Of a stretch of DNA of 64,000 nt, positions 36,046 to 44,067 are shown piece by piece. Positions within the stretch are counted from its first letter, which is position 1. Each line of letters opens with the position of its first letter. The stretch is from Methylobacter sp015476545 (GTDB lineage Bacteria; Pseudomonadota; Gammaproteobacteria; Methylococcales; Methylomonadaceae), in contig NZ_CP197401.1 of the NCBI RefSeq assembly GCF_052162025.1, forward strand, positions 1,612,001-1,676,000, written 5' to 3'. Under the pieces are notes generated by a model. It worked only from the letters and a program-made list of their open reading frames with translations, was not told where the DNA came from and did not search any database. Position numbers and translations under genes: made by a program.

Positions 36046-36270
36046 TTATCTGCAGCAACCGGCCTGTCCGTCACTCAGTTGAATCGGCGGACAGGCAACG
36101 CTGCCATAGGAGCAGAATACGCAGCAATCGCCCGGCTTCGGTTTCAGCAAGGCATGGCAGCCCTGACATTCATAAAACCACTGGCAGGCATTGCGGGGCA
36201 TGGTCTCGGTTTTTCGGTAACCGCACACCGGACAGGTTAGCGTGGACTGCCATATGACCTGCTTTGTCAT
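36046..36270 (-). CDS. GDCCVFCSYG small Cys-rich protein
   Basis: 74 residues. Two Cys pairs at the start (LTCPVCGYRKTETMPRNAC) and WFYECQGCHALLKPKPGDCCVFCSYGS, then a C-terminal GCC. It has the conserved GDCCVFCSYG signature of a small family that often travels with metal-resistance genes. With nine or more cysteines it is a probable zinc-, copper- or mercury-binding protein of the cytosol. It lies 4 bases after the anti-sigma gene. Confidence 0.85.
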   Translation of the reverse strand: MTKQVIWQSTLTCPVCGYRKTETMPRNACQWFYECQGCHALLKPKPGDCCVFCSYGSVACPPIQLSDGQAGCCR

Positions 36271-36274
36271 TTGC

Positions 36275-36475
36275 TTAATGTTTTTTGCCCGCGCGGCTTT
36301 GCAAGTGCTCGGTATAGCGCCGGGCGGCCTTACGGATGAACCGGGTCTGGCGCTGGAAGCTGCGGCAGCGGGAACACATCATTATATGCAAATTGATTTC
36401 CAGGCGTTCGCCTAAGCTGAGTTTTCTGTCCAGGCCCTGGGATACCAGCGCCGTAATGTCGCGGCAGCTACGCAT
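36275..36475 (-). CDS. zf-HC2 anti-sigma factor-like protein
   Basis: 66 residues from ATG 36475 (MRSCRDITALVSQGLDRKLS). The zinc-binding anti-sigma motif is HIMMCSRC (His-x3-Cys-x2-Cys), preceded by the helix LSLGERLEINL. There is no membrane segment, so it is a soluble anti-sigma or co-factor. It overlaps the sigma factor gene by 8 bases. A longer frame starting at 36622 is antisense to nothing useful and is rejected. Confidence 0.87.
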   Translation of the reverse strand: MRSCRDITALVSQGLDRKLSLGERLEINLHIMMCSRCRSFQRQTRFIRKAARRYTEHLQSRAGKKH

Positions 36476-37091
36476 GTCGCTCCTCCTTTTTTTGTTTCGA
36501 TTGATTGAACCAGCGGATTTCCAGACATTCGCGCAGCCGCAGCCGGGCACGATGCATGATGACCCAGTAATTGGCATCGCTGAGGCCGGTTTCGCGGCAG
36601 ACCTCGTCGGCTTCCAGGCCAACCAGTTCCCGCAGCATGAAGACTCGGCCCATTTTTGGCGGCAGATTGCTCTGGCATGTTTCGTAGATGGCCCAAAATT
36701 CCTGCTGCTTGAGGGCTGCTTCCGGATCGTTCCAGGCCCTCGGGCCGCCGTTCCATTGGCCGCTGCTCATGAAAAAATCGACTTCGTCGCCATCACTTTC
36801 GCCGGCCTCGCCAAAGCCGATGTCCGAGGTGACGATTTCCCGGCCGCTACGCCGCCAGTGGTCGGCGATTTTGTGTTTCAGGATACCGATCAGCCAGGTC
36901 CGCAATCCGGCTTTGCCCTCAAACGCCGATGCTGATTGCCAGGCGGCCAATAAGGTCTCTTGCACGGCATCGTCGGCCAGTTCATCATCGCGCAGTTGCA
37001 GCAAGGCATAGCGGAACAGCACCGGCCGATGTTCGACCAGCAGGGCTTCGGTTAATTGACTAGAGGATCTAATCCCGGCTTTCAACAACAT
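36468..37091 (-). CDS. ECF RNA polymerase sigma factor
   Basis: 207 residues. Region 2 is FRYALLQLRDDELADDAVQETLLAAW with FEGKAGLRTWLIGILKHKIADHWRR, and region 4 is LPPKMGRVFMLRELVGLEADEVCRET and LSDANYWVIMHRARLRLRECLE. A long acidic linker (EAGESDGDEVDFF) lies between them. Paired with a zf-HC2 protein it resembles the soluble anti-sigma ECF groups. ECF factors control several bufferin operons, so the neighbouring precursor operon is a plausible target. Confidence 0.92.
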   Translation of the reverse strand: MLLKAGIRSSSQLTEALLVEHRPVLFRYALLQLRDDELADDAVQETLLAAWQSASAFEGKAGLRTWLIGILKHKIADHWRRSGREIVTSDIGFGEAGESDGDEVDFFMSSGQWNGGPRAWNDPEAALKQQEFWAIYETCQSNLPPKMGRVFMLRELVGLEADEVCRETGLSDANYWVIMHRARLRLRECLEIRWFNQSKQKKEERHA

Positions 37092-37340
37092 GCGCCGGCT
37101 GCCCTAACAGTACTGGCATGGCGGCCCGATATGTCGCCGAACAAACTCGTGAAACCTATGCAATTAGTTCTGCCGCAATAAGCATAAGCCAAAGCGTAAA
37201 CACGGGTGAATAAGAAGCTTGTGCGCATGGGAGCTCTCCTTGAGTAATACGACAATATATTTTCAGTCGTAGGATAATCACGAAACCTTACACAAAATAT
37301 TGGGTTAGCTACTACGCTGATCATTTTCAAACGCGAGCGG

Positions 37341-38240
37341 CTATACCTGATCGTTCGTTTCATGCCATCCACGCCGATATAGGCCAGGGGAGATTCCGAA
37401 AGACCGCTTGAAGGCCTTGCTGAAAGCTGGCGCTGAATCATAACCGCAGCGCTCCGCGACCCGCTCTATGGTCATGCCGGGCTCTTTCAACCAGCGTGCA
37501 GCGATCTGCATGCGCCATGAAACCAGGTATTCGATAGGCGAAGCCCCAACCAGCTCGGCGAATTTTTCAGAAAGTACCGTTTTGGAGATGCCTGCCCGGG
37601 AGCAGAGTTCGGCAAGCGTCCAGGACTGCCAGGGCTCCTGATGCATCAGCCTGAGCACGGTTTCCAGCCGGCTGTCCTGCATGGCTACAAACACGCCCTG
37701 ATGTATCAGGCCTTCTTCAAGACAATAGCGCACTACTAAGATAAAAATGCTGTCGCAGAGTCGTTCAACAACGGAGCTGCTGCCAAAGCGGTTGCCGGCG
37801 GACTCACTGACAATCAGCTCGATCAACCTGCCCAGTATCTCGCCGGCCTGAGCTTTTCTGATCACAATTTCAGCAGGCAACGCTTGCCATAACGCTGATT
37901 TCGGCATGCCCAGCTCAATTTCTCCACAGACAAACCCGGTATCTCCTGCCTCCCAAGTCGTGGCTATAGTGTCTGTCGAGTCAGCCGGTAGATAATCACT
38001 GCTATAGGAAAGATAATGCCTTGCCGCATGCGGCAGGAACAAAGCCAAATCGCCGTCTTCCAGCATAAGCGGAGCTTGCCAACTGAGCGAATGCACCCAG
38101 CTCTTCCCCTTGCTGACCAGATGAAACCAGATCGAGTGCTGAGAGTTGTGATCGATCAGCCAACGGCCACAAAAACCGCCTGAATAAGCAAGTTTGGCCC
38201 GCAAATTCAAGCCATTGATCAGTAAAGTCAACGTATCCAA
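37341..38240 (-). CDS. AraC-family transcription regulator
   Basis: 299 residues. The N-terminal part is a cupin-like ligand domain (LEDGDLALFLPHAARHYLSY), and the C-terminal 100 residues hold two helix-turn-helix motifs: WTLAELCSRAGISKTVLSEKFAELVG and TIERVAERCGYDSAPAFSKAFKRSFG, ending PGLYRRGWH. It is divergent from the SRPBCC gene at 38443 and may control it; the 200 bases between them would hold the operator. Confidence 0.92.
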   Translation of the reverse strand: MDTLTLLINGLNLRAKLAYSGGFCGRWLIDHNSQHSIWFHLVSKGKSWVHSLSWQAPLMLEDGDLALFLPHAARHYLSYSSDYLPADSTDTIATTWEAGDTGFVCGEIELGMPKSALWQALPAEIVIRKAQAGEILGRLIELIVSESAGNRFGSSSVVERLCDSIFILVVRYCLEEGLIHQGVFVAMQDSRLETVLRLMHQEPWQSWTLAELCSRAGISKTVLSEKFAELVGASPIEYLVSWRMQIAARWLKEPGMTIERVAERCGYDSAPAFSKAFKRSFGISPGLYRRGWHETNDQV

Positions 38241-38442
38241 ATCCTTCTCCCGTACGAACGCACATCAATTCCGGAATCCTGAGCATGGGCCAATGGTCCG
38301 GAATTCATTAACCTTAATCCATCAACCGCTCACTATAACGCAATTCAATGTTGACGAGCAGGATTGTTCAGAAAATTCCCGGCAATAGGAATTTCCAGCG
38401 CAGTAAATCCAGGCACTCTCTAATTCAGATAAGGAAAAAATC

Positions 38443-38922
38443 ATGGGACAAATTCATCTTAAGCAAACCTTCAACCACCCTGCGAATCAGGTATGGAAAT
38501 GGCTCAAGGATTACGGGAACATTCACCGTATCCATCCGATGATCGGTCGCTCTTATATCGAGGGCGAACGGAGCTGCGGCGTTGGGGCGGTACGCGTCTG
38601 CGAAATGAACATGGGTGGCTTTCAGCTCAAAGAGCGGGTGCTGGACTGGCAGGAAAATCAGTCCTATACCGTTGATATCTATGAAACGACCATGCCATTG
38701 ATGAAGCGTTCTTTGGCTACTTTCGGCGTGCGCGCTACCGGGACGGAAACGTCGGAAGTCTATATCGATATCGAATACACGACCACATGGGGTATCTTCG
38801 GCAAGATTATGGATGCGCTGTTCATGAACCCCGTGATGACCATGATGATGAAGCGGATGTTCAGAAAGCTGGATGAATTTCTGAGCAGCTCGCAACAAGC
38901 CTCTCTCGGTGTCCATGGATGA
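38443..38922 (+). CDS. SRPBCC-family protein
   Basis: 159 residues with a START/polyketide-cyclase-like hydrophobic-pocket fold. The N-terminus MGQIHLKQTFNHPANQVWKW and the segment GNIHRIHPMIGRSYIEGERS are typical, and the C-terminal helix carries FMNPVMTMMMKRMFRKLDEF. No enzyme class can be set; members bind lipids or small hydrophobic molecules. AAGGAAAAAATC precedes the ATG. It is divergent from the AraC regulator and upstream of a broken CMD-like gene, so it may be part of a small detoxification unit. Confidence 0.82.
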   Translation: MGQIHLKQTFNHPANQVWKWLKDYGNIHRIHPMIGRSYIEGERSCGVGAVRVCEMNMGGFQLKERVLDWQENQSYTVDIYETTMPLMKRSLATFGVRATGTETSEVYIDIEYTTTWGIFGKIMDALFMNPVMTMMMKRMFRKLDEFLSSSQQASLGVHG

Positions 38923-38970
38923 TCTCTTCCTTCTTACAGAGGAAGAACAAGAAAATTTTATAAGCATATT

Positions 38971-39587
38971 ATGGGAAAAATCATGCTGGCAGACTATCAA
39001 TTGAAGTTGACAGCAAAAACGATTGAAGATGCTGCGCCGAAAGCCAGAACGGGACTTCAGTAGGCTCAGGAGAAATTAGGCTTTATCCCGAACATGTATT
39101 TAAGGATAGCCAATTCGCCAGGGCTGTTTGGTATGTACCAGCTGGGCTATGCGGCTTTCTGGGCGGAATCCGGCTTCACTCCGGTCGAACAGGAGGTCGT
39201 GTTCCTGACTATCAGCCGACTGAATGGTTGTGAGTATTGCATGGCTGGACACAGTCTTGCTGCCGATAAGCTGTCGAATGTATCGGGTGCAGTGACTGAT
39301 GCCATCCGCAACGATACAGAAATTCCTGATGAGAAACTGTCAGCCTTGGCCAAGTTTACCCGGGTGATGGTCGAGCAGCGCGCTTTGCCGCAAACCCGTG
39401 ATGTCGAGGCCTTTCTTGCCGCCGGATATGGCGAACGGCAGATTCTGGAGATCTCCTGGCCATTGCCGTCAAAACCTTGAGCAATCATACCAACCACCGG
39501 TTCCATACGCCGGTGGATGCGATATTTGCTCCAAAAATATGGAAAGGTCCTTGCAGTACGACTTGTCAAAATGGGATAGTGAAATGA
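38971..39587 (+). pseudogene. Carboxymuconolactone-decarboxylase/AhpD-like gene, broken
   Basis: From ATG 38971 the frame reads MGKIMLADYQLKLTAKTIED and meets TAG at 39061, yet continues in the same frame as AQEKLGFIPNMYLRIANSPG with the AhpD-like motif GCEYCMAGHSLAA. A second lesion near 39450 shifts frame; the original end LAIAVKTLSNHTNHRFHTPV is found one frame over, up to TGA 39585. Two lesions make a non-functional copy likely; amber readthrough alone would not restore it. Confidence 0.8.
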
Positions 39588-39602
39588 AGGGCATTGTTAA
39601 TT

Positions 39603-40012
39603 AACCTCAGTTCGGGATAAGAACAGTAGGCAGGTTTTTGAAAAACAGGAAAAATATAGACTCCGACCTCCATTTTTTCCTCAAAAACCTACCCACCATG
39701 AAATTAACACACTTGTTCTACAATGTAGATGATTTTTGCCAAACTTTTATTCCAGTCTGGCAAAAACGCCAACTCACGAACGGCGACAAAAGGCGTAACC
39801 GCGCACATCGCATGAGTTATAGCGAGATGATCATGCTGTTAGTGGCTTACCATCAGTCAGGCTACCGAACCTTCAAGTGGTTTTATCTCAATCATGTCCG
39901 GAAGCACTGGCTGTCCGCGTTTGCTAGTCTGTTGAGTTACAACCGGTTTATCTCAATCTGCGTGAGCTTGATTTGTTACCTTTGGCGCAAACTCTTATCC
40001 CGAACTGAGGTT
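39603..40012 (+). mobile_element. Internally deleted IS982 element with intact ends
   Basis: Perfect 20-bp terminal inverted repeats: AACCTCAGTTCGGGATAAGA at 39603-39622 and its reverse complement at 39993-40012. Between them is the N-terminal part of an IS982 transposase, starting about 39698 (MKLTHLFYNVDDFCQTFIPV, MSYSEMIMLLVAYHQSGYRT, LLSYNRFISI) and ending without the catalytic DDE domain. At 410 bp it is MITE-like and could be moved only by a full IS982 elsewhere. Confidence 0.88.
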
Positions 40013-40098
40013 ATTTTAAAGTTTGGTGATGATCAGTGCTTTAGCCGTGACGGACGCGGTTAAAGCTTTTATGGAGGATTGCTTGGGATAGCGACGGT

Positions 40099-40146
40099 GA
40101 CTCTTCACTTGCAGGGCGAATAAATTCGCCCTGCAAGTGAAGAGTC
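40099..40146 (-). terminator. 48-bp perfect palindrome downstream of dxs1
   Basis: A 22-bp stem (40099-40120 / 40125-40146) with a TAAA loop, starting GACTCTTCACTTGCAGGGCG. It lies 18 bases beyond the dxs1 stop, so it probably acts as a terminator or 3' stabiliser for that transcript. The inner GGGCGAAT/ATTCGCCC is the same motif as the intergenic repeat family. Confidence 0.75.
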
Positions 40147-40164
40147 AAAATCCAGAGAAGTATT

Positions 40165-42027
40165 TTAAGCGCAGAACGTCTCGATGCGGCGGATGAGCCC
40201 TTGCACATCGAGGCCGCACAGGGCCAGCAGTTCTTCGCGCGTGCCCTGCTCGACGAACTGGTCGGGCAGGCCGATATTGAGCACCGGCATCAGGATCTTC
40301 TGCGCCTGCAGGAAGTCATTGACGGCGCTGCCGGCGCCGCCGGCCAGCACGTTCTCCTCGGCGGTCACGAACACGTCATGGCTCTTGGCCAGTTCCAGAA
40401 TCAAATCCGTATCGATCGGCTTGACGAAGCGCATGTTGACGACGGTCGCGCCCAGATGCTTGCCGGCCGCCAGCGCCGGCGCCACCAGGCTGCCCCAGGC
40501 CAGGATCACGATGCGGCTGCCCTGGTGGCGGACTTCGCCCTGGCCGATCGGCAACGCAGTCAGGCCGGGCTGCACCGTGACGCCCGGGCCCTTGCCGCGC
40601 GGATAGCGCACGGCCGCGGGCCCTTCGTACTGATAGCCCGTGGTCAGCATCTGCCGGCATTCGTTCTCGTCGGCCGGGGCCATGATCAGCATATTGGGGA
40701 TGCAGCGCAGGAAGCTGTGATCGAAGCTGCCGGCATGGGTCGGGCCGTCCGGGCCGACCAGGCCGGCGCGGTCCAGCGCGAACAGCACGTCCAGATTCTG
40801 CAGGGCGACGTCGTGGATCAGCTGGTCGTAGGCGCGCTGCAGGAAGGTCGAGTAGATCGCCACCACCGGCTTGGCGCCCTGGCAGGCTTGGCCCGCGGCC
40901 AGCGTCACGGCATGCTGCTCGGCGATCGCGACGTCGAAATAGCGCTTCGGGAAGCATTCGGAGAACTTGACCAGCCCCGAGCCCTCGCGCATGGCCGGCG
41001 TGATGCCCAGCAAGCGCTCGTCCTGGCCGGCCATGTCGCATAGCCACTGGCCGAAGACTTCGGTATAGCTCGGGTAGGGCGACGGCGCCGATTGCGGCAG
41101 GCAGTCTTTCGAAGGATCGAAGGCCGGCACGCCGTGATAGGCCAGGGGATCGCGCTCGGCCGGGGCGTAGCCCTTGCCTTTTTTCGTGACGATGTGCAGG
41201 AAGCGCGGCCCTGTGGTGTGTTTGAGGTTCTCCAGGGTCGAGACCAGCATGTCCAGGTCGTGGCCGTCGATCGGGCCGATGTAATTGAAGCCCAGCTCTT
41301 CGAACAAGGTGCCGGGCACGATCATGCCCTTCATGTGCTCCTCGGTCTTGCGCGCCAGCTCCCAGACGCTGGGCATCCTGCTCAGCACCTTCTTGCTTTC
41401 CTCGCGTACGGAGGCATACAGCCGGCTGGACAGGATCTTGGTCAGGTAGTTGTTCATGGCCCCGACCGGCGGCGAGATCGACATCTCGTTGTCGTTCAGG
41501 ATCACCAGCAGGTTGGCGTCCAGGGCGCCGGCATGGTTCATGGCTTCGAACGCCATGCCGCCGGTAATGCTGCCGTCGCCGATGATCGCCACCATCTGTT
41601 TGTCCTCGCCTTTCAGGTTCGAAGCGATGGCCATGCCCAGGGCCGCGCTGATCGAGGTGCTGGAGTGGCCGACGCCGAAGGCGTCATACTCGCTCTCGGC
41701 GCGGCTGGGGAAAGCCGAGACGCCGCCTTTGGTGCGGATGGTGGGCATGGCCTCCTTGCGGCCAGTCAGGATCTTGTGCGGATAGGCCTGATGGCCGACG
41801 TCCCAGACCAGCTGGTCGGCCGGCGTGTCGAAGACATAGTGCAGGGCGATGGTCAGCTCGACCGTGCCGAGCCCGGCCGCGAAGTGGCCGCCGGAGATGC
41901 TGACCGTGTGGGTCAGGTACTCGCGCAGCTCCCGGGCCAAGGCCGGCAGTTGGTCTTTACTGAGCTTGCGGACATCGTCAGGCGAGTTGATGTCTTTAAG
42001 CAGGGAATATTGATGTAATGTATTCAT
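40165..42027 (-). CDS. dxs: 1-deoxy-D-xylulose-5-phosphate synthase, copy 1
   Basis: Thiamine-diphosphate enzyme that condenses pyruvate and glyceraldehyde 3-phosphate, the first step of the MEP isoprenoid pathway. It has 620 residues. ThDP/Mg site GDGSITGGMAFEAMNHAG, pyrimidine-side AIAEQHAVTLAAG and C-terminal transketolase domain are complete. It is the last gene of the leftward hopanoid/cop operon, starting one base after copD. From about residue 20 to the stop it is almost identical in DNA to the copy at 54437-56299; only the first 20 residues (MNTLHQYSLLKDINSPDDVR) differ. Confidence 0.97.
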   Translation of the reverse strand: MNTLHQYSLLKDINSPDDVRKLSKDQLPALARELREYLTHTVSISGGHFAAGLGTVELTIALHYVFDTPADQLVWDVGHQAYPHKILTGRKEAMPTIRTKGGVSAFPSRAESEYDAFGVGHSSTSISAALGMAIASNLKGEDKQMVAIIGDGSITGGMAFEAMNHAGALDANLLVILNDNEMSISPPVGAMNNYLTKILSSRLYASVREESKKVLSRMPSVWELARKTEEHMKGMIVPGTLFEELGFNYIGPIDGHDLDMLVSTLENLKHTTGPRFLHIVTKKGKGYAPAERDPLAYHGVPAFDPSKDCLPQSAPSPYPSYTEVFGQWLCDMAGQDERLLGITPAMREGSGLVKFSECFPKRYFDVAIAEQHAVTLAAGQACQGAKPVVAIYSTFLQRAYDQLIHDVALQNLDVLFALDRAGLVGPDGPTHAGSFDHSFLRCIPNMLIMAPADENECRQMLTTGYQYEGPAAVRYPRGKGPGVTVQPGLTALPIGQGEVRHQGSRIVILAWGSLVAPALAAGKHLGATVVNMRFVKPIDTDLILELAKSHDVFVTAEENVLAGGAGSAVNDFLQAQKILMPVLNIGLPDQFVEQGTREELLALCGLDVQGLIRRIETFCA

Positions 42028-42028
42028 A

Positions 42029-43693
42029 TTAATAGAGAGGTTCGCGATAGAACATCAGAATGAGTCCGATCTGAAACAGGGCGGCAACGGAAACGAACCC
42101 GGCAATTTCTTTGCCCGGTCTGTCCAGTTTCAATTCCAGCCAGCGTCCGCTCGCCAGAACCAGTGAAAAGACACCCATTAAGGTATGGCCCACCTGGATA
42201 AGGAAAGCGCTTTTAGCCTGAAATCCAACATGCGAATGCGTTAATAGCATGAGTCCGCCGAATGCGGCCAATATGGGGAAAACAAAAGGCAGTTTGCTGG
42301 TGGCGTCTTTGGTCATTCTGGCGCGCAGTTCTATAACGCCCAGTCCTAATACCAGAAAGGTCGCAATTCTGTGCTGCAATACTTCACCGTTATTAAAAGT
42401 GCTCTCCCAGAATCCTATCGGACCTAATGGCCAGGTTTCAGCGTCGCTGCGGAAAAACAGGAAGATGCCCAAGGCGACAAACCCGAAAGGCCAGTATTTG
42501 GTTAAAGGTAAATATCTATCAAAAAGGGAAAACGCGGACGGTAAACGCTTCATATAGGAAAGCATCGCAATGAAGCTCATCGTGGTCAGGAATATACCGG
42601 CAATATTATGGTTGTAATCCGACCATGCCGTTGCTGCCGGCGAGGGAATTTGGCCTACGATGGCGACCCGACCTGCTTCACCGGCTATCAATGCTTCATG
42701 AGTAGGTGACGTGGTGCGTGGAATACGGGGGGCAAATGTGTTTAAAACTTCCTGCCAGGCAGCCGTCAAGTGTGGAATATCGATAGACGGAGGCTGTGAC
42801 GCGAGGCTGGCAGCCGTGAATAACAAAATAACCAATACCAGTGTTTCCGCCTCAATATAATAAGGCACTCGATTGTTTAAGGCATGGTTGTTGCCGGAAG
42901 CACCGAATTCCAGCACGGCGCTTCTGTTCAGCCAGGCAAAACCCAAGGCCATACATAGCAGTATTATTTTGACCATTAACAGATTGCCGTAGCCAGTACC
43001 AATAAAGCCGTTCCAGGTATCGATATATTGCAAGGCCATCGGCAGGCCTGAAATCAGAATCATGGCGACCGAGGCCATGCCGAACATTGAGAAACGTTTC
43101 AGCATGATGGGCCAGAGTTCAGCAGGAACCAGTTGCTGGCGACATAAAAACCAGATGTTGACCAGTTGAAAGACGCCGCCTATCCATGCCGCTGCCGCCA
43201 ATTGGTGGGCCACGGTCAGCGTCATCAGCGATGCCTGATTTTCAAAGCGGCCGGCAGCATGCACCAGCCAGGCGCCGGAAATAATCATGGGTATCGCAAT
43301 AATCCCTGCAGTTATCCAGTGAGGCTTGGAAAAAGGGTTCTTGCGCAGGTACAGGTAGGCATAACCGGCCAGCAACAAAGTTAATACCGTGCGAATCAGA
43401 CCGCCTGTGAATTGCGTGGTTTCGGCGAATTCAGGAAACGGCCATTTCTCCAGGATGGCTGTCATCATCCAGATTTTAAGGATGATCTTGAAAAGCTGGA
43501 TCATCGCCAGGGCAAAACCGCCCTTATAAAAAAGGGCAATGGTTTTAGCCAGCAACGCTGAGGTGTATCCATCGTTGTTGCACCATGGGCGTAAAACAAA
43601 AAGTCCCCAGAACAAGCTGCCTATTGCTAATGAATAACAAACAAGGTCAACTCCGCCAACCAGGGAATCGAGAAAGTCGGCTATGGCTTCCAT
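42029..43693 (-). CDS. copD: CopD-family copper membrane protein
   Basis: 554 residues with about 14 hydrophobic helices. The N-terminal two thirds match CopD/YcnJ-type copper importers (LTVAHQLAAAAWIGGVFQLV, ISGLPMALQYIDTWNGFIGT, YGNLLMVKIILLCMALGFAW). The C-terminal part is a second membrane domain (SHVGFQAKSAFLIQVGHTLMG). It lies 11 bases after copC and one base before dxs1. It probably moves copper across the inner membrane, or relays it with CopC. Histidines in VAHQL and THSHVGF may bind copper. Confidence 0.88.
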   Translation of the reverse strand: MEAIADFLDSLVGGVDLVCYSLAIGSLFWGLFVLRPWCNNDGYTSALLAKTIALFYKGGFALAMIQLFKIILKIWMMTAILEKWPFPEFAETTQFTGGLIRTVLTLLLAGYAYLYLRKNPFSKPHWITAGIIAIPMIISGAWLVHAAGRFENQASLMTLTVAHQLAAAAWIGGVFQLVNIWFLCRQQLVPAELWPIMLKRFSMFGMASVAMILISGLPMALQYIDTWNGFIGTGYGNLLMVKIILLCMALGFAWLNRSAVLEFGASGNNHALNNRVPYYIEAETLVLVILLFTAASLASQPPSIDIPHLTAAWQEVLNTFAPRIPRTTSPTHEALIAGEAGRVAIVGQIPSPAATAWSDYNHNIAGIFLTTMSFIAMLSYMKRLPSAFSLFDRYLPLTKYWPFGFVALGIFLFFRSDAETWPLGPIGFWESTFNNGEVLQHRIATFLVLGLGVIELRARMTKDATSKLPFVFPILAAFGGLMLLTHSHVGFQAKSAFLIQVGHTLMGVFSLVLASGRWLELKLDRPGKEIAGFVSVAALFQIGLILMFYREPLY

Positions 43694-43704
43694 TGTTACT
43701 AAAC

Positions 43705-44061
43705 CTATTGAGAGACAGCAAAGTGAATAACGTCTTCCGTTAAATGGCCGTCGGCCGCGAAGACTTTGAATCTGATGGCATAGTCACCGGGCGCTAATGG
43801 CGGGACTTCCACGATGATAAGGCCGTTCTTCTGGCCTTTTGTCGCCTTTAATAATTCATGTTGATCGCCTTTACGCACGAGGAAGATTTGGGACAACCCC
43901 AGTTCAACCTGGGAGTTGAACGTCAATTCGACCTTTTCTGCCTGATTAGCGCGAATAGGGGCAATTTTTAATGAATAATCCGTTACCACGGCGTGAGCGG
44001 AAACTGCTTCTATCTGCAATAAACACAGCGTTAACAGACTTAGTTGGAATAAACGTTTCAT
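43705..44061 (-). CDS. copC: CopC-family periplasmic copper protein
   Basis: 118 residues with a signal peptide (cleavage after EAVSA), leaving a mature N-terminal His (HAVVTDYSLKIAP), the usual Cu(II) ligand of CopC. The beta-barrel ends in FAADGHLTEDVIHFAV, where Asp and His complete the Cu(II) site. No methionine-rich Cu(I) loop is seen, so it is probably a Cu(II)-only CopC. It is cotranscribed with copD and squeezed between hpnO (6 bases) and copD. Confidence 0.9.
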   Translation of the reverse strand: MKRLFQLSLLTLCLLQIEAVSAHAVVTDYSLKIAPIRANQAEKVELTFNSQVELGLSQIFLVRKGDQHELLKATKGQKNGLIIVEVPPLAPGDYAIRFKVFAADGHLTEDVIHFAVSQ

Positions 44062-44067
44062 TAGTTA

